NCBI GenBank assembly: GCA_024529925.1
Contig: JAFEUB010001530.1
Span: 62,001 to 126,000, forward strand
Direction of reading: 5' to 3'
DNA: 64,000 nt
Origin: Ophthalmolycus amberensis
Taxonomy: Eukaryota; Chordata; Actinopteri; Perciformes; Zoarcidae
Both the position numbers and the translations under genes were made by a program. Within the stretch, counting starts at the first letter, position 1, and each line of letters begins with the position of its first letter. Below, one piece after another: positions 23,933 through 36,756 of the stretch. The notes under the pieces were generated by a model, which worked only from the letters and a program-made list of their open reading frames with translations, was not told the origin of the DNA and did no database searches.

Positions 23933-25768
23933 TTAACGGGTCTCTCTGCCCTTTCCAAAAATAGATATTCTGACGTGCTAGCGCCATCGGTCATGGATTA
24001 TGTGGAGGATGGTTAACGGTTTACTCATTGGGATACAGGTGTTACCATCGGTTACAAAGACGAAAACACGCCTCAACATCTCCAACAGACAGTGTTGGGT
24101 GGTGAAGTTTGAAAGATGTTGGCATTTAGTGAGGGTCTAACAAAAGCACACAAGTAGTTGCATTATGGGAAATGTAGTGGCTACTTTGATCATTCTTTTT
24201 TTAACCTGTCTGCTGAGTCACCAAACTCTACGGAATAATGATACTAAATCTCTACTGCACGGCTGGCCACATCATTTTACAGCACCGAAAAACAATTCAG
24301 AGATGCATTGTGTCTTAACAATTTGACAAAAAAACTAATTGTGTCAATTAAAATGAATTCAAAATGTCATTATGGCCAATCAGTGTATTTTGTGAAGATA
24401 TCCTTTCTACATTATTATTATTACTATTTCATGCCACACTTTCCAGTCATCAGTGTCACATCAGACACAACCATAAACTGTATGTAAGAAGTAGTCACCA
24501 TGAGGTCACCCTTTGGCTTGTGGACTGCAGTTTCGAAGCCTCGAGTTCAGCATTTTTAGCCATCGCGTTTTTTTTAGCAGCCAGAAGTGACACGAGAGGG
24601 TGGAGCTAAATACAACCCGAACGCTGAGTCAGACCTTTTTATGAATCCAAAATGTTGCAGATGAAAGGGTGAAAGTATGAAGAAGAAAACACTGACAACT
24701 CACAGACCGATCAAAGGATGGGCAGCGACCTGTCGATCACCAGGTAGCTTTTCACTTTCACTTTTCAGAAGCAGCGGTTGCTGCTCTCCGGACGTGTTAC
24801 AGCTCACGCTGTGACGGAAAGCTCTCTCTTTAGACTGAAGGCCTCTTCTCTCCCAACTTATGGAAGTGCTGCAGACGATCCGAGGCAGCTGCCTGGTGAC
24901 AGTCATAGCTTTTCAAAAACGGCCGATTTAGACATTTTGACGGCACTGAACCAGAGGCGATGTGCTCATAAGATAAGCATCTTAAACATCAAGTGTAATT
25001 GTTCCCTGGAAGTCCAAACAACCTCTTTAATTTGATTCTCCAACAACACTCACGGTGTTGCTGCCTCATGAATGTTTTTTTTGTGTGTACAACCAGCTGC
25101 CCATTCTATCAGGTGGCTGATAACATTTGAAATGGCCGCTTCAAATGCGTGTGAATGCCTTCGAGTGTGTACGAAAGTATGAACACCATTTCTACAATCT
25201 ATTGCGTTGAGACGATAAGCCCACAAAAGAGCACGAGCTCTTTGGGAAGGCCGGTTCAGAACAGGTAGAAAGTGTCTGGCTTCAGGGACGACACACTGTG
25301 CTTTGTGTTTGTCCGAAGAATACCGAGACCTTTGCTCCACTGAATTAAAAAGGGTTCTAATGTCTGCATACAGCCTGGCTGCACTCAGCCCACTGGATCA
25401 ATGGAAGTGCAGGAATAGAGACGCTGGACCTTCAGGCCTCCTGTGGGGACATGACAACACAGTCTGACTGCAGCGAGGAGCTTGTTCATCCCCCTGTATC
25501 AGTGACACAAGTCCATCACTCACACACATGGCCTTGACCCTTATAGAACATGTCAAATGCGACAGGGAGGTCAAAGGTCAAGTGTGGCAGGTGTCCGTCG
25601 TCAGTCCTGTTTGCCGGTGTGACACACTGCTACAGTATGTCAGCTCATAAATAGCCAGAGCTGTCTGCAGATTGCTCGGTTTTCCGTCACCGAAGACCCG
25701 AATAGATGCAGCAGGTCTTTCATCATGGTCTGCTGTGACTACATCATTCCAATTCAGTACGGAGGCTT

Positions 25769-25960
25769 AAAGGGGACACATCATGCTCATGTTCAGGTTC
25801 ATACTTGTATTCTGGGGTTCTAGTAGAACATGTTATATGATTGAATGTTGAAAAAAAACATTATTTTTCTCATACCGTCCATCTGAATATACCTATAAAA
25901 AGTCTCTGTATGAAACGCTCCATTTTAGCGCCTGTCTCTTTAAATGGAAAAAAATGTGTT
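25769..25960 (+). mobile_element. Interspersed repeat (TTAAAGGGGACA type)
   Basis: TTAAAGGGGACACATCATGC, TTCAGGTTCATACTTGTATT and CTGGGGTTCTAGTAGAACAT in this order match a very common teleost repeat known from memory. A related start (CTTAAAGGGGACA) occurs at 26903. No coding content. Confidence 0.5.
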
Positions 25961-25963
25961 CCC

Positions 25964-25979
25964 CACACACACACACACA

Positions 25980-26035
<56 letters not shown>
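25964..26035. repeat. (AC)n microsatellite
   Basis: About 36 AC dinucleotides with one CAG interruption, at the right edge of the interspersed repeat. Confidence 0.97.
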
Positions 26036-26036
<1 letters not shown>

Positions 26037-26308
26037 TCACAGGTTACTCTGCATCTCCCTAATCCTGTCAGTCCATTGGCCCGTTCCTCTCCACTGGAAT
26101 GAAAAAGTACATCACCATAGAGACCGTATCAATGGCCTATTAGCATGAGAGGTGAGCTGAGGAGACGAGGAGAGGGAGGGAGAGAGGGAGAGTTTAGGAC
26201 GGATGGAGTGGGAAAAAAGAGATACTGAGGGAGTAAGGGAGCAAAAGAATGGTCTGCAGGGAAAGGGATGAATGAATGGCGAGTGTGTTTGAGAGCAGGG
26301 TGGACGGA

Positions 26309-26336
26309 GGGGGGGGGGGGGGGAGGGGGGGGGGGG
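26309..26336. repeat. Poly-G tract with one A interruption
   Basis: Fifteen G, one A, twelve G. Confidence 0.95.
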
Positions 26337-26607
26337 AGTGGGAAAGTTTAAAGAGATGTGATACATTGGCTCTTTCTCTGTTTAGTCAAGGAGGAGGGTT
26401 TGTTGCCGTGGATAATTCTGCTACCCTTGCCCCTGCCTGTCTGTCTCACTTCACCGGCTCGACCGCTTTTAGCTGGAAATCTATCGGGGAGTCGGAAGCT
26501 GAAGATCTGTTTGAAATAGAAATGCCTCATCATTGTACACTATAGTTAGCGTATGTATTGACCAGTATTTATCAGATTTTGGCCACCAGGGATAGAACAA
26601 ACTAGTG

Positions 26608-26623
26608 CCCCCCCCCCCCCCCC
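26608..26623. repeat. Poly-C tract of 16
   Basis: Sixteen consecutive C residues. Confidence 0.95.
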
Positions 26624-26902
26624 TTATTGAGTGTATTATTGGGTCAGACAAGGATTTCCTAGAAAAGCTTCCAATTCAAGGTGATGGTGCCATTTGTAAA
26701 CCCTTAGTGAGGCGCTGAAAGCCTTCAGGGATCATCCCAGAGATGCATCAGATGAAGGACTTACAATGTATGACTGTGGTCAACAGATTGCTTCGTTGGT
26801 ACAGTAAATAACTCAAGAAATAGACAGTGAGGACAAGGCCAGGGCTCTGCTGTCATGTCATGTGTTCATCGTGTTACAGGTTGTGAGGAGGATTCTTCTC
26901 AC

Positions 26903-27128
26903 TTAAAGGGGACATGTTGACTTTCTCAGAGCTTGTGGACTTACATTTAGGTTTCTGGAGTGCTAACCAACCCACAAGCTGTGAAACAAGACGAGATGTT
27001 TGTGGGCTGCCTATCAGAAAACATGGGATTCCAACTAGCCAATCAGATGTGGCTCCTCTTCTTATGTCACCGTGCCAATCAGCGCAGACTGGGCTTTTTT
27101 TACGAGAAGGGCTCTTAAAGCAGCGAGT
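26903..27128 (+). mobile_element. Interspersed repeat (TTAAAGGGGACA type, second copy)
   Basis: It begins CTTAAAGGGGACATGTTGAC and includes GCCAATCAGATGTGGCTCCT and CAATCAGCGCAGACTGGGCT. The latter are blocks I associate with the right half of the same fish repeat whose left half is at 25769. The two may be different parts of one family. Confidence 0.45.
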
Positions 27129-27717
27129 GAGTGTGTGACAATTCGTTGATATACTTATTTAATTTCCTGTAAATTCTTCACAATAAAAGGCAATTTTAAA
27201 GCTTTTATTATCAAGCAGCAAAATCAGTACATGTTGGCTTTACACCTGCAGCAAAGTGAAACAGGTACGCAGGACAGATATGGTTGTATGGTTCGAAGGG
27301 TTAGAAGTACTGAGCAGCCCACTTGGAGGCTGGTCGGGCCCACTTTCATTCATCTCGGGTGCGACTCAGCGGGCTAAAAACTGGTAATGGGAACGCAAGT
27401 CAGGGAGAAGGGCCAATAGAAAAGCCCTAAAAATGACCACATTTATTCAATGTAATTTAACACACAGCAGCTCAGCTACGCTAGCCTGTCGATAGCCTGT
27501 TTTAAAGTCAACGAGCTTAACGCATAGCTTTAGGAAAACTTCAATCTTTCTCGTGTTATTAATATATCAAACACTGTTGATGTTTATGGCTAGTGGTGAG
27601 CTGATCAGTTGATTCATTGATTAGTCAAACAACATATTGGTTTTTGGCAGTTGTGCAAAAAGGCCAGAGCCTTACAGTACACAGTGCTGTACAGCCTGAC
27701 TGGTTAAACCTGCTGAA

Positions 27718-27720
<3 letters not shown>

Positions 27721-27795
<75 letters not shown>
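27721..27795. repeat. (GT)n microsatellite
   Basis: About 37 uninterrupted GT dinucleotides. Confidence 0.97.
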
Positions 27796-27797
<2 letters not shown>

Positions 27798-27962
27798 AGA
27801 ACGTATGCGGGAGTGTGTGTACATGAAAAACACAACATCACAGACCCGCCAGCACGGCGACTGCTGACTTGGCAAAAGGTTAGCTGTGTTTGGGAGTGAC
27901 GCTCCGTTGCTACAATAACTGACTCCCATCTATCAAACTCCAGTGTGGTTTCATGTGGACGG

Positions 27963-27980
27963 ACACACACACACACACAC
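27963..27980. repeat. (AC)n microsatellite
   Basis: Nine AC dinucleotides. Confidence 0.95.
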
Positions 27981-28423
27981 GAGAGTGAAAGAGGGATGGA
28001 AAGGGACTGAATAATCCAAAATGAATTCCTGTCCACAACAACAACAGTAATCCATTTTTCCATGATGTGACAGCATTAGGATTTACTACTGGACCGGACT
28101 TTTGCCGTCTCCCGTGAATGAGATGCTAAATCATTTCATTGAGACGTCTCGGCACAAGAACCGCAAGCCAAGCGAGGCAGCCCCTCGGCGGACCTCTCTG
28201 CAGGGGGCCGAACTCGAGCTGGGGGAGGGTCGACTCGAGCGCTGGAAGATAAACCTCGGGGTGATGGTGGTTGCTTGTGAGACGAGGAACAATGAAAGTC
28301 CCGGTCATCAAAGTGGAGAGGTGTGAACTGTATGTTTCACCTGATACACGACATCACTACAGCGAGTCAGCTCTTCTTGTTACATGCAAACGGGCTTTTC
28401 AAAACAAACTGCCAACGTAGGTT

Positions 28424-28560
28424 TACCCGGTTTATATTGTTACGTACGCAACAAAACCACTTGGTTAGGCTTAGGAGATCGTGGTTGGGGTTAAAATGAG
28501 TACGATTGTTACACAACTGGCATTAGCAAAGTATGAAAGTTACGTGACAAGATGTGGACT
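28424..28560. mobile_element. Interspersed repeat fragment (CCACTTGGTTAGG type)
   Basis: AAAACCACTTGGTTAGGCTT followed by GATCGTGGTTGGGGTTAAAA resembles a widespread teleost repeat block. The boundaries are uncertain and there is no coding content. Confidence 0.45.
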
Positions 28561-31500
28561 TACGCGATTATAATAATGAGGACGGGTTTTCACTGGAGTT
28601 AGTTGAACGCCTGGTGCGTCTCAGGCTACATCACCACTAATACGTTTTCATTTTTAAACGAAAGAAAAAGCTTGCAGACAGAATTTAACTGCACAGCTGC
28701 TAGCACAGACAACAAGGTCAGCAATGCCTGTAATTGGTCATCCATGTTGAATTGACCACGGGCAGTCCCTCTGTGATCAAAGTTGATGTTTGTTTACTGG
28801 GAAGGACGCGTCGTGACTGATAAGACCCAGTCGACTGGCGAGCGTGGGTGTCTTTGTCACCGCTGTCAAAGGCCTTCCGTTTCTGCCCGTCCAGACTTAA
28901 ACGCAACCCTGACGTTTTCGGCGGAAGCAGCATTTTCAAACGCCTCTGTTTGAGGGGATCTAAAATGCCAGAGTCGTGTGGACGCTGGCCGTGAGCGACG
29001 TAGCGAAAGCAAAAAGGTACCAGTGTGGATGTAGCCTCTTACAGAGGCCGAAGGGTGCCTCGGTATCAGACGGCGATGATGACCGAGCGCCTGTATTTGA
29101 CGAGTTGTTTTGTCGCACAACGAAACCAAAAAGATAAATAAACCTACTTTGGATGAAAAGACACTGTATGCATGTAAGGAGCGGAAACTGCATATATCCT
29201 GTGAACGTGGACATTTATTTCCAGGTAATCAGGAAATGCATGCACCATGGAAAAACTACAGCTACTTCCACCAGACTATCCCAGTCCCACCAGTTTATCT
29301 ATGCTCAGTGTACCGGCAGGAAGCACTGGTCTGACTATGCAACTGACTGCTGCACTGTTTGAGTGATCTGTCCGGCACCAGAGGCTCACAAAGCTTATTT
29401 GAATGCACATACGGTCTCATGCCGATGAGATCTGGACAAGCTCTCTCTCTCACCAAACCCTATTATTCCTTTTGTTAAATCAAAATTAGCAGCATTCATA
29501 AGAAGTAGTTTGAGCTGCTCGCCATCTTCTTCCTCTCTCTCTTTCTCCCCGTTTCTCTTTGAGACACAAAAGGCGTCTCCTGCTAGATAACAGAAGCCTT
29601 CATTATGTTCTTCCTGAAGGAATCCTCAGCGTTAACGCTTCTGCTGACAACCGACTTCAGGCACACGAGTAGCAACTTTCTACAATAACGCCACCGCTGA
29701 ATATCAATACGTTTTCAGTCAGTGATATGCAGGAAAATGCTGAGCTTCTGGTGGCGTGAGGGTCACTTGCAGTGACGCACTCATGTCAGATAGCATGATG
29801 TAATTTCCTTTTCATCCTGTCTGCGTACAGCGATGACCTCTGTACCCTCACAGCCCATTCCTCCTGAAGAAAGTCGGTCGTTTAGGTTCATCAGAGAAGG
29901 ACGAGGACCCGCTCAGGTTTACTCTTTAAAAATCTTCCCTCTGGCATCCTCTCATAAAGAAAGAGTCGAAACATACAAGTTGAAGCTCTTCAAACAAAAA
30001 AAGTGGATCAACTCAATAAAAGTGGAAGAAACAGCCTCAATATGTTGGTTGTTGCCGAGCGGCGGTTCGTTTAACAGTAATAAATAAAGTTATCTATATG
30101 GTTAATAAGCGAGCATCCAACGCTGTTTAAGTCCTAATTCTACTGTATATCACGTCGTAAATGGTCCCATCATCCGAAATTGTAGCACGTGAGTATTTGC
30201 TTTGGAATGCCAGAATAAAACCAACTGAATATGAAGAAAAAGAAAGTTGGAAAGGGGTCCGTGACTTACAGGCTTTTACTGTGGTTCGGTAAATCTAGTA
30301 ATTGGCTGAACAGCATATCCTCATAAACGGTTAGCGCGATGACTTGCGAAAAGCTTTTCCACGAATCCAGCCACACGAGTGACTTTCTGCTGTGAGAAAG
30401 TAAAGCCGGAGAGGATGAGAGAACGACTGCAGAAGGCGGAGCGGTGGCGGAGAAGCAGTCGGGAAGCAGTTTCACAATTGACATGTCGGGCGTTTAGCCG
30501 ACAGCAAACAGTCAGCGGTGCACACCTGCATCAATCATCTGCTTGGTCCTTTTTATTATAGCTGACGGTTTTGTAACCTTCCTTTCAGTCACGCTTTACA
30601 ACGATTAGAGAACGTGCTTCACCAAACACTATTATTGATAATAACCATGAGAGAATGCTCCACTGTTATGAACAAGGAATTATCCTCAGGCCTTCAACTC
30701 AAGTCACACGCTGGAGAAACTCTTTCATTGTTTTCTAATGAAAACGTTTTTGCTTATATTGCAGGCGTCTTGTTTTCTACTGATGAAAAAAGACATGACT
30801 TCTGTGGTTCATGGTGGTGTGATTGGGTCCAGATGAGAGCACACACACAAAAGAAATGCCTTGGGGGGGGGGGGGGTCATTAAAGTTACTGGCAGGCTGT
30901 AAGGGGTCGTGTCCACCAAAGCGTTGTTTTTCCTGAAGCCAGCGCATTTGTGTTTGCAATGGGAGCGCCGCATATTTACACGATGCGCCTCTGCTGCACT
31001 GAGTGCTGGACGAAATTGCGTTGTTTTTTTTCTGGCAGCAGAGTTGATACATGTTCAACTTTGGGTAAAACTTTTCACAGTGAAGGAGGGGAGGGACATA
31101 AAAAAAGCCCACCGCAAAGACCTGAATTGCGTTGTACAATGAGTGTGTTGAGTATGTATTTGAGTGTGCTGCACCTCAGCAGCACTCCTAATCGCTCCCA
31201 GCTGGGCGGCTAGAAGCGCCGGGGAAAGACGCTTCTGTGGACACGGCCCCTAAAGGGCACGAGTGTATGGAAGAGTATAAGGGCCCAGCATGAGGGGACA
31301 CAAAGAGAGGAAATCATTTGTCTTATTTCAAAAATAAAGACGAAATGTTGAGAATAAACGTCAAACTTTAGAGAATAAATTGAAAGCGCACGACTTTATT
31401 CTCGAAATACAAAGTAAAATAAAAAAGCGTCGGACCTCACGGCTCAAACAACAAGACGCAACAACTACTGGACCTCCATCTGCCACCGCAGTGGAACAAC

Positions 31501-32196
31501 CCAAGAACGGAACTTTGGGCTCGCATGAAGCGTCACGAGACAAACTAATTCCTTTGACTGTTCCTCTCCTCCTCTTCCTCCTCCTCCTCATCAGATTCCA
31601 GTGAGCCATTGAGGCTCAACCACAGCAGTGACTGGCTGCAACGTAATGCAGCAGCTAACGAAGCACACATCAAAGTGCTCAGAGGAAACGTTTGGCTTTG
31701 GCATCTCATTTTTTAAAGGATGCTTTATTTTTCCTTCTTTTGTTTTACAGTATGGAATTAGAGTTACATAAGTACATGATTGACAAAATAAAAGCTCCTT
31801 TTAACGGCTGAAAGCTGCATGTTACGTATCCTGGTGAGGATATACTGGTGGAAGTCTTGGCAAACAGCAGATAAGAGTGAAAGTGCAGCCTGTGTTTGTG
31901 AGATTTACTCGCCGAGTAAAGACAACAGAGTTTCAGCCGAAGCGTCGGCAGAAGAAACAAACAGCTCGACCTCCTCCCCGCCTGGCTTTCCCTTCGCTTT
32001 GCATTTTCTCAATTACTGAAAATATTTGTGGAAGTCACAGCGTGCAGCCTCCCATCCCTCCCTCCTCTATTACAAAACCCATCACTCATCACTGCCTCCC
32101 GTCGTGAGCCACGAACACACTGTTTCTGATGGTGTTGATGGGAACTGTGAATTCCTTTAGACAGGATTCATGACCGTCAGTGATGTATACGAGCAA
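28561..32196. other. Non-coding stretch
   Basis: No gene was recognised. It contains one G tract (30863-30876). Small open frames on both strands show no domain. Confidence 0.5.
30863..30876. repeat. Poly-G tract of 14
   Basis: Fourteen consecutive G residues. Confidence 0.93.
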
Positions 32197-32360
32197 GTAG
32201 GGATGAGTATCGTTAGGATTCCATCAATACTGGAACTCTTATCTATACTGCTTATCGGTTCAGCTCTGCCAGCTCAGCCAGAGGGAGTGTCTAACGTGCA
32301 TGCTCTTAGCTACGGTCCAACCGATGCTGGATCTTTGAGTCCAAAGTGATATCGATACCT
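32197..32360 (+). mobile_element. Possible hAT-like MITE fragment
   Basis: TAGGGATGAGTATCGTTAGG at the left resembles the terminal sequence of hAT-type elements (compare TAGGGTTGGGTACCG at 6978), with ATCGGTTC and ATCGATACCTGG inside. No matching right terminus or target duplication was found, so it is at best a truncated copy. Confidence 0.3.
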
Positions 32361-32873
32361 GGAGGACACAAAACTCAACCGTTCGTATTAGAAGCCCGTT
32401 TTGATAATGGGTATAGAATTATTATTACAAGCAGTTTTCGTAGGCCTCTCCGCACCTTTGGCCCCTGTATATTTGTAACCTTTGTCCCCCCCCCCCGTTC
32501 AGCAATATCTTCCTCACCCACCGCCATATAAACAGATAGCGATACATACACAGTGTACTAATATCTACAGCCTGGCTCTACTCTCAACAGGACTCTAGTG
32601 TGCATGCTCTCTGGGCCCAGAAACACCAAAGACAGAGGGAGACGGATTTTTCACTTCTCTTGACTCTTATTCATGGCCAATACTTCACTGACAGAGTCCT
32701 CACTCCGTTGGTCATTTTTTAACGTTTCTCTCTCTAACGAACTATCTTCGGCCGAGTGAACAGCTTGAAATGCACGTTTCATATTGCAGTTCGGCTATGG
32801 GGCCAAACAAATGCACCTTTTAAAATCTCAAAATCAGAAGCCTGGGAACAGCATTGGACCTTTTGGTTTTCAT

Positions 32874-32888
32874 GGGGGGGGGGGGGGG
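32874..32888. repeat. Poly-G tract of 15
   Basis: Fifteen consecutive G residues. Confidence 0.93.
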
Positions 32889-33201
32889 ACTGGGCACAGG
32901 GGACTTGCTGTGTTTGAAGGGAGTGCATTGGTACGCTCTGGCTCAGAGCCTGGTCCATCAACAGAGAAGGAAACGGCAGAGCCAGTAGAACGACCGTGTT
33001 ACTATTCAGACAGAGCTGCTAAGACATGCTCAAGCCTTTCTCTGTGTGTGTGTGCGTGTGCGCGTTCTCTCCTGTGCAGTACTGTCTGCCAGTGACAGTG
33101 GTGCTGGATTCTCCAGTGGAGATTTTGTAACAATGAGAGCTGTTGCTTTGAGCCTCTTTTCAGTGTTGGACCAGCATACCGATAACGCTGTGGAAGTTCC
33201 C

Positions 33202-33229
33202 CACACACACACACACACACACACACACT
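33202..33229. repeat. (AC)n microsatellite
   Basis: Fourteen AC dinucleotides. Confidence 0.97.
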
Positions 33230-33409
33230 CGTCATAACTGCTGTCAGAGCCCAAATAAACTGGCCGTGTTTGCGGTGCGAAACAATAGCTGCGACCCATC
33301 TGTTGGCGTGGGCGTGAGAAACACGGTGAAGACGGAGCGATGAGGGGAGGAGAATAGGACGGAGGGACGACATGGGACAGGACGACAGGAAAGAGAAGCC
33401 TACATCGAA

Positions 33410-33429
33410 GGGGGGGGGGGGGGGGGGGG
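33410..33429. repeat. Poly-G tract of 20
   Basis: Twenty consecutive G residues. Confidence 0.95.
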
Positions 33430-33528
33430 CGGAAGTGAGAGACGGAGCAGCTGATGTATTTTACAAACTGGTTCTCTTGTCAAAGATCTGCTAAAGAGCT
33501 GACAATGCATCCTGCTGTTGCTCAGCGT

Positions 33529-33602
33529 ACACACACACACACACACACACACACATTTTAATGAGGACAAATAACACAAGCACAAAAAAAAAAAAAAAAA
33601 AA
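33529..33602. repeat. (AC)n microsatellite and poly-A tract
   Basis: Thirteen AC dinucleotides (33529-33555) and, after a 28-base spacer, nineteen A residues (33584-33602). The A tract might be an old retroposon tail, but no body was recognised next to it. Confidence 0.9.
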
Positions 33603-33975
33603 TCAGCTTTCATCATGTGTGATAGAAAAAAGCTGCCTCAGCACATAAGTGGACACACTTTCTGCCAATGTGAAGAGAGCGGAGTCAGTTTAGCTGAATT
33701 CAGACAGCAATTAAAGAAGACAGCTGAAGCTCCGTCTGTCTCCGAGTTGTTAAACATCACGACGGAGTAGAAACAAAGCTGATGTTTTCAAAAGTTTGCA
33801 TCAAATGTCCTTCAGGATTTTAAGGGAACACAAACGGAAAATAGAAGAACTCCAGAAATTGATGAAGATGGAAAAATGACAGAGGACAAAAGGAGGAGAG
33901 AGAGCGAGGAGCTGAGGGCCTTTTTCTCTTTATCTTGAGCTGATAAGACCAGACTTGGCTCACACTGCTCTGGGT

Positions 33976-34014
33976 CACACACACACACACGCACAAACAC
34001 ACACACACACACAC
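33976..34014. repeat. Interrupted (AC)n microsatellite
   Basis: AC dinucleotides with GCACAAACAC interruptions. Confidence 0.95.
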
Positions 34015-34279
34015 GCTGACTTTGACAACATTCACAAACACGTGAACAGATTTTTCTTGAGAGGATAAGTTATTCGATTCTTCAGATGCCATGAAAAGTC
34101 TCAACAGTGTGTTGATTCTTGCTGCAGCACTAAAGCCCGGCCACAAATAAATACTGTATATCATTTCATGTCTAGAAAACAGAACAGCAGTCCTTAAAAC
34201 AGCTGGGCATTGTAGTTTTTAGCAAACGTTTTGTACGTTAGGAGGAAAATAGCTAATTTGCATGGGGACTAGTTTCCAC

Positions 34280-34360
34280 AGCGGATTAACACGAGAAACG
34301 ATTCGTCAATGAACGGATTAGTCGATCGACAGAATAGTTGTATTAATCTATTTTGTTGAG
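34280..34360. repeat. Fragment of the AGGGCTGCA/ATCGATTA repeat family
   Basis: GGATTAGTCGATCGACAGAA is the type of sequence found inside the common fish repeat whose other pieces are at 4025 and 42829. Identification is by motif memory only. Confidence 0.35.
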
Positions 34361-35987
34361 CGAAAATGTGTGACGTCTTCTATAGTACGCAGAATATCTG
34401 AGAGTTGTGGACTAAGTACACTTGTTTCCTGACATTTTGTCGACTGAACGCTGAATTGACAATCATATTGATAACCAAAGGTGGCCAGAATGTGAGATCA
34501 ATAAATCAGACTCCAGCGTTCACTACCAGTCTCTAACCGCTTTGCTCAGCTAGAGATTGAATACTATCTCTCTGGCTACGTTGCTAAAACTGTGTTAAAA
34601 ACAATTAGGAAACAATTAGTTAAAAAAAAAAACAGCTGCCCAGCCCCTCCCATCGGGACGGCCACATGCAGAAGTCGTGTGCTTGTAAACGCCGCGGCAG
34701 AAACACATGCACAGAACTGTTGTTGCTACAGCTGCAAACAACCAGACGAAGAGCGGCACCATCACACGAGCTAAATCTCTTAACGGGAAAGGTACGGCTG
34801 GACTGACTGATTTGTACAGATTGCAACGTGTGACCTCTCGACACTGAGCGGAGACAACGACCCGGAGGAGGAAGAGGGGAAAGGACAGACAGCTGCTGTG
34901 GGAGAAGGGACAGATGGACAGACGCAGAGTCGGCCACCTGTCTCTCCTCTTCGGCCACATTTACACCCAGAAAGTCCGCTTCTCTTCAACCCAGAACCGG
35001 AGTACAGAGCCTGGCTGAGCCTGTCTCACTGGCCTCAGACAGACACACGCACACACACACACACACACAGATATTCAGACAAAAAGGCAGCATGCCTCAC
35101 AGTCGGCAGTCCTTCCCACACAGAGAGGAAGCAGAGAGCACCTAGTCTGGACTGGATCATCAGACAGCCACCACCGAACACACACACACACAGGCTGGCA
35201 GGGCATCGGGCATTAGGTTGGCAGAGGCATTACAGCGTGCCTCATAAGCCTCTTCCAGTTTTTTACTACCAAAGACATCTGCTGCCTGAGGTGACACGTG
35301 TGGATGCAGCACGTACGCTGATAAAACAGCACGGCCGACAGCGACGCTGGGAACGTGATCTGCACCAACGCGATGCGGTCACGTGACGCATGTTGACTTT
35401 GCTACTGTAATGTAATAAATGACATTTTAATATTGCACTTTTATGAAGCTGGGAGACTTGCGAGGGAATAAGATGAACGGTCTCAGCGAATTGGTTTGAA
35501 CGACTTTTAAAAAGCTTGTTTTCTGAATGGAGTTCGGATCGATCGGTGCTAAGCTATGCTAACATTGTAGCTGCTCCACTAACACTCAAAATATCGCCAT
35601 CTACGCATAAATATGGCAGCGACGTTATTGTTTATACATAGACTGTCTGTGGTTAATACACATACTGTATATACACAGAGATCTACCCAAAATAAATGCT
35701 CCTATACTTCCCAAAATGCCCTCCTATAGCATCTTTATTGCCATCGTTTTTATGTTCCAAATCACATACTTTTTCCCTTTTAGCAGCTGCCCCGACAAAG
35801 TACGTACTGCCACATGCAGCATGCATTCAATTAGGGAATAACAATGCACCTTGAACTTTGACCTCTTGCTGCATATATCCGAGGATTGTGGGTCGGCATA
35901 GCCAGAAAAGCATGCTGGCTTGCATACTGCAATAAATGCGACCAGATGCAGTAGGATATCCTGCTATTTTTTGGCATATTGAATTTG
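34361..35987. other. Non-coding stretch
   Basis: No gene was recognised. AC microsatellites occur at 35042-35069 and a shorter one near 35179. AT-rich sequence fills 35400-35760. Confidence 0.5.
35042..35069. repeat. (AC)n microsatellite
   Basis: Fourteen AC-type dinucleotides with one CGC interruption. Confidence 0.95.
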
Positions 35988-36293
35988 ACCGCGGTTCAGT
36001 GATTGAGCAGGGTCGTCCTTCAATCACAAGATCGGTGGTTCGATCCCCGGCTCCGCTACTCCATGTCGATGTGTCCTTGGGCAAGACAATTAACCCTAAA
36101 ATGCTCCCGCAAGGTGTGCCTGTGGTGTGTGAATGGGTGTGAATGGTTAGAGTGAGAGAGTGGCTCCTTGCATGGTAGCCCCTGTCATCAGTGTATAAAT
36201 GGGTGCGAATGATGACATGTAGTGTTAAAGCACTTTGAGTGGTCGGAAGACTAGAAAAGAACTATGCAAGTACATTTACCATTTACTTGCTAT
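35988..36293 (+). mobile_element. SINE-like interspersed repeat with tRNA-type B box
   Basis: GGTTCGATCC at 36037-36046 is a perfect RNA polymerase III B-box-like sequence. It is followed by CATGTCGATGTGTCCTTGGG, CAAGACAATTAACCCTAAAA, GTGAATGGGTGTGAATGG and the right end AAAGCACTTTGAGTGGTCGG. This order is that of a common teleost short repeat. About 300 bp, no coding content, apparently near full length. Confidence 0.65.
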
Positions 36294-36756
36294 GTATTGA
36301 GACATACTAAATTGTGTACAGGGATTGGAAGGTAAAGTCAGACTTTCCATTATGAATCTGTGAGCTACTCTGGCGATGTCACTTTACTACACTGTCTGAG
36401 AAAACAGCTGCAGGAGCTTTTTCCTAGAAAGTGACTCAAAAAATGCAGTAGTGCCCCTTTCAAAGGTCAGGTGTCATTCAGGTTAAATGCTATTTCATTG
36501 TCAAGCACATCTTAACTAAATTGGATCGTCTTCACTAATTTCCGCGCGCTTGAAGTGCGCTCAGTGCAGCTGCAGGAGACCAAATTAGTGCGAGGCTGGC
36601 TATCGGATTGTGAGAATATATATATAAAGAAATGGCTGGATGGCCCTGCTGAAGTGTCCACGAGCAATAAGACCCTCCCCAGCAGCTCAGATATCAGATA
36701 GCGGTGACGGTGGAAGTGAAAAAACATGTGGCTGAACAGCTGGTATTGAAAGGTCG
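36294..36756. other. Non-coding stretch
   Basis: Nothing recognisable beyond ordinary intronic sequence. Confidence 0.4.

Larger units (their letters stand above)
19121..25768. other. Non-coding stretch with microsatellites and G/C tracts
   Basis: No gene was recognised over 6.6 kb on either strand. It holds a long GT array (19757-19823), a 27-base G tract (21672-21698), and a cluster of C and G tracts at 23608-23932. The remainder appears unique and non-coding. Confidence 0.5.
27129..28423. other. Non-coding stretch with microsatellites
   Basis: No gene was recognised. A GC-rich open stretch at 28100-28326 on the + strand has no recognised domain and is called non-coding. Confidence 0.45.
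32361..34279. other. Non-coding stretch rich in simple repeats
   Basis: No gene was recognised. Two G tracts, three AC arrays and one A tract fall within 1.2 kb. Confidence 0.5.

Noticed and set aside
36037..36046. tRNA gene suggested by GGTTCGATCC
   Set aside because: The flanks do not fold into a tRNA cloverleaf as far as I can see, and the surrounding 300 bp match a SINE-like repeat.
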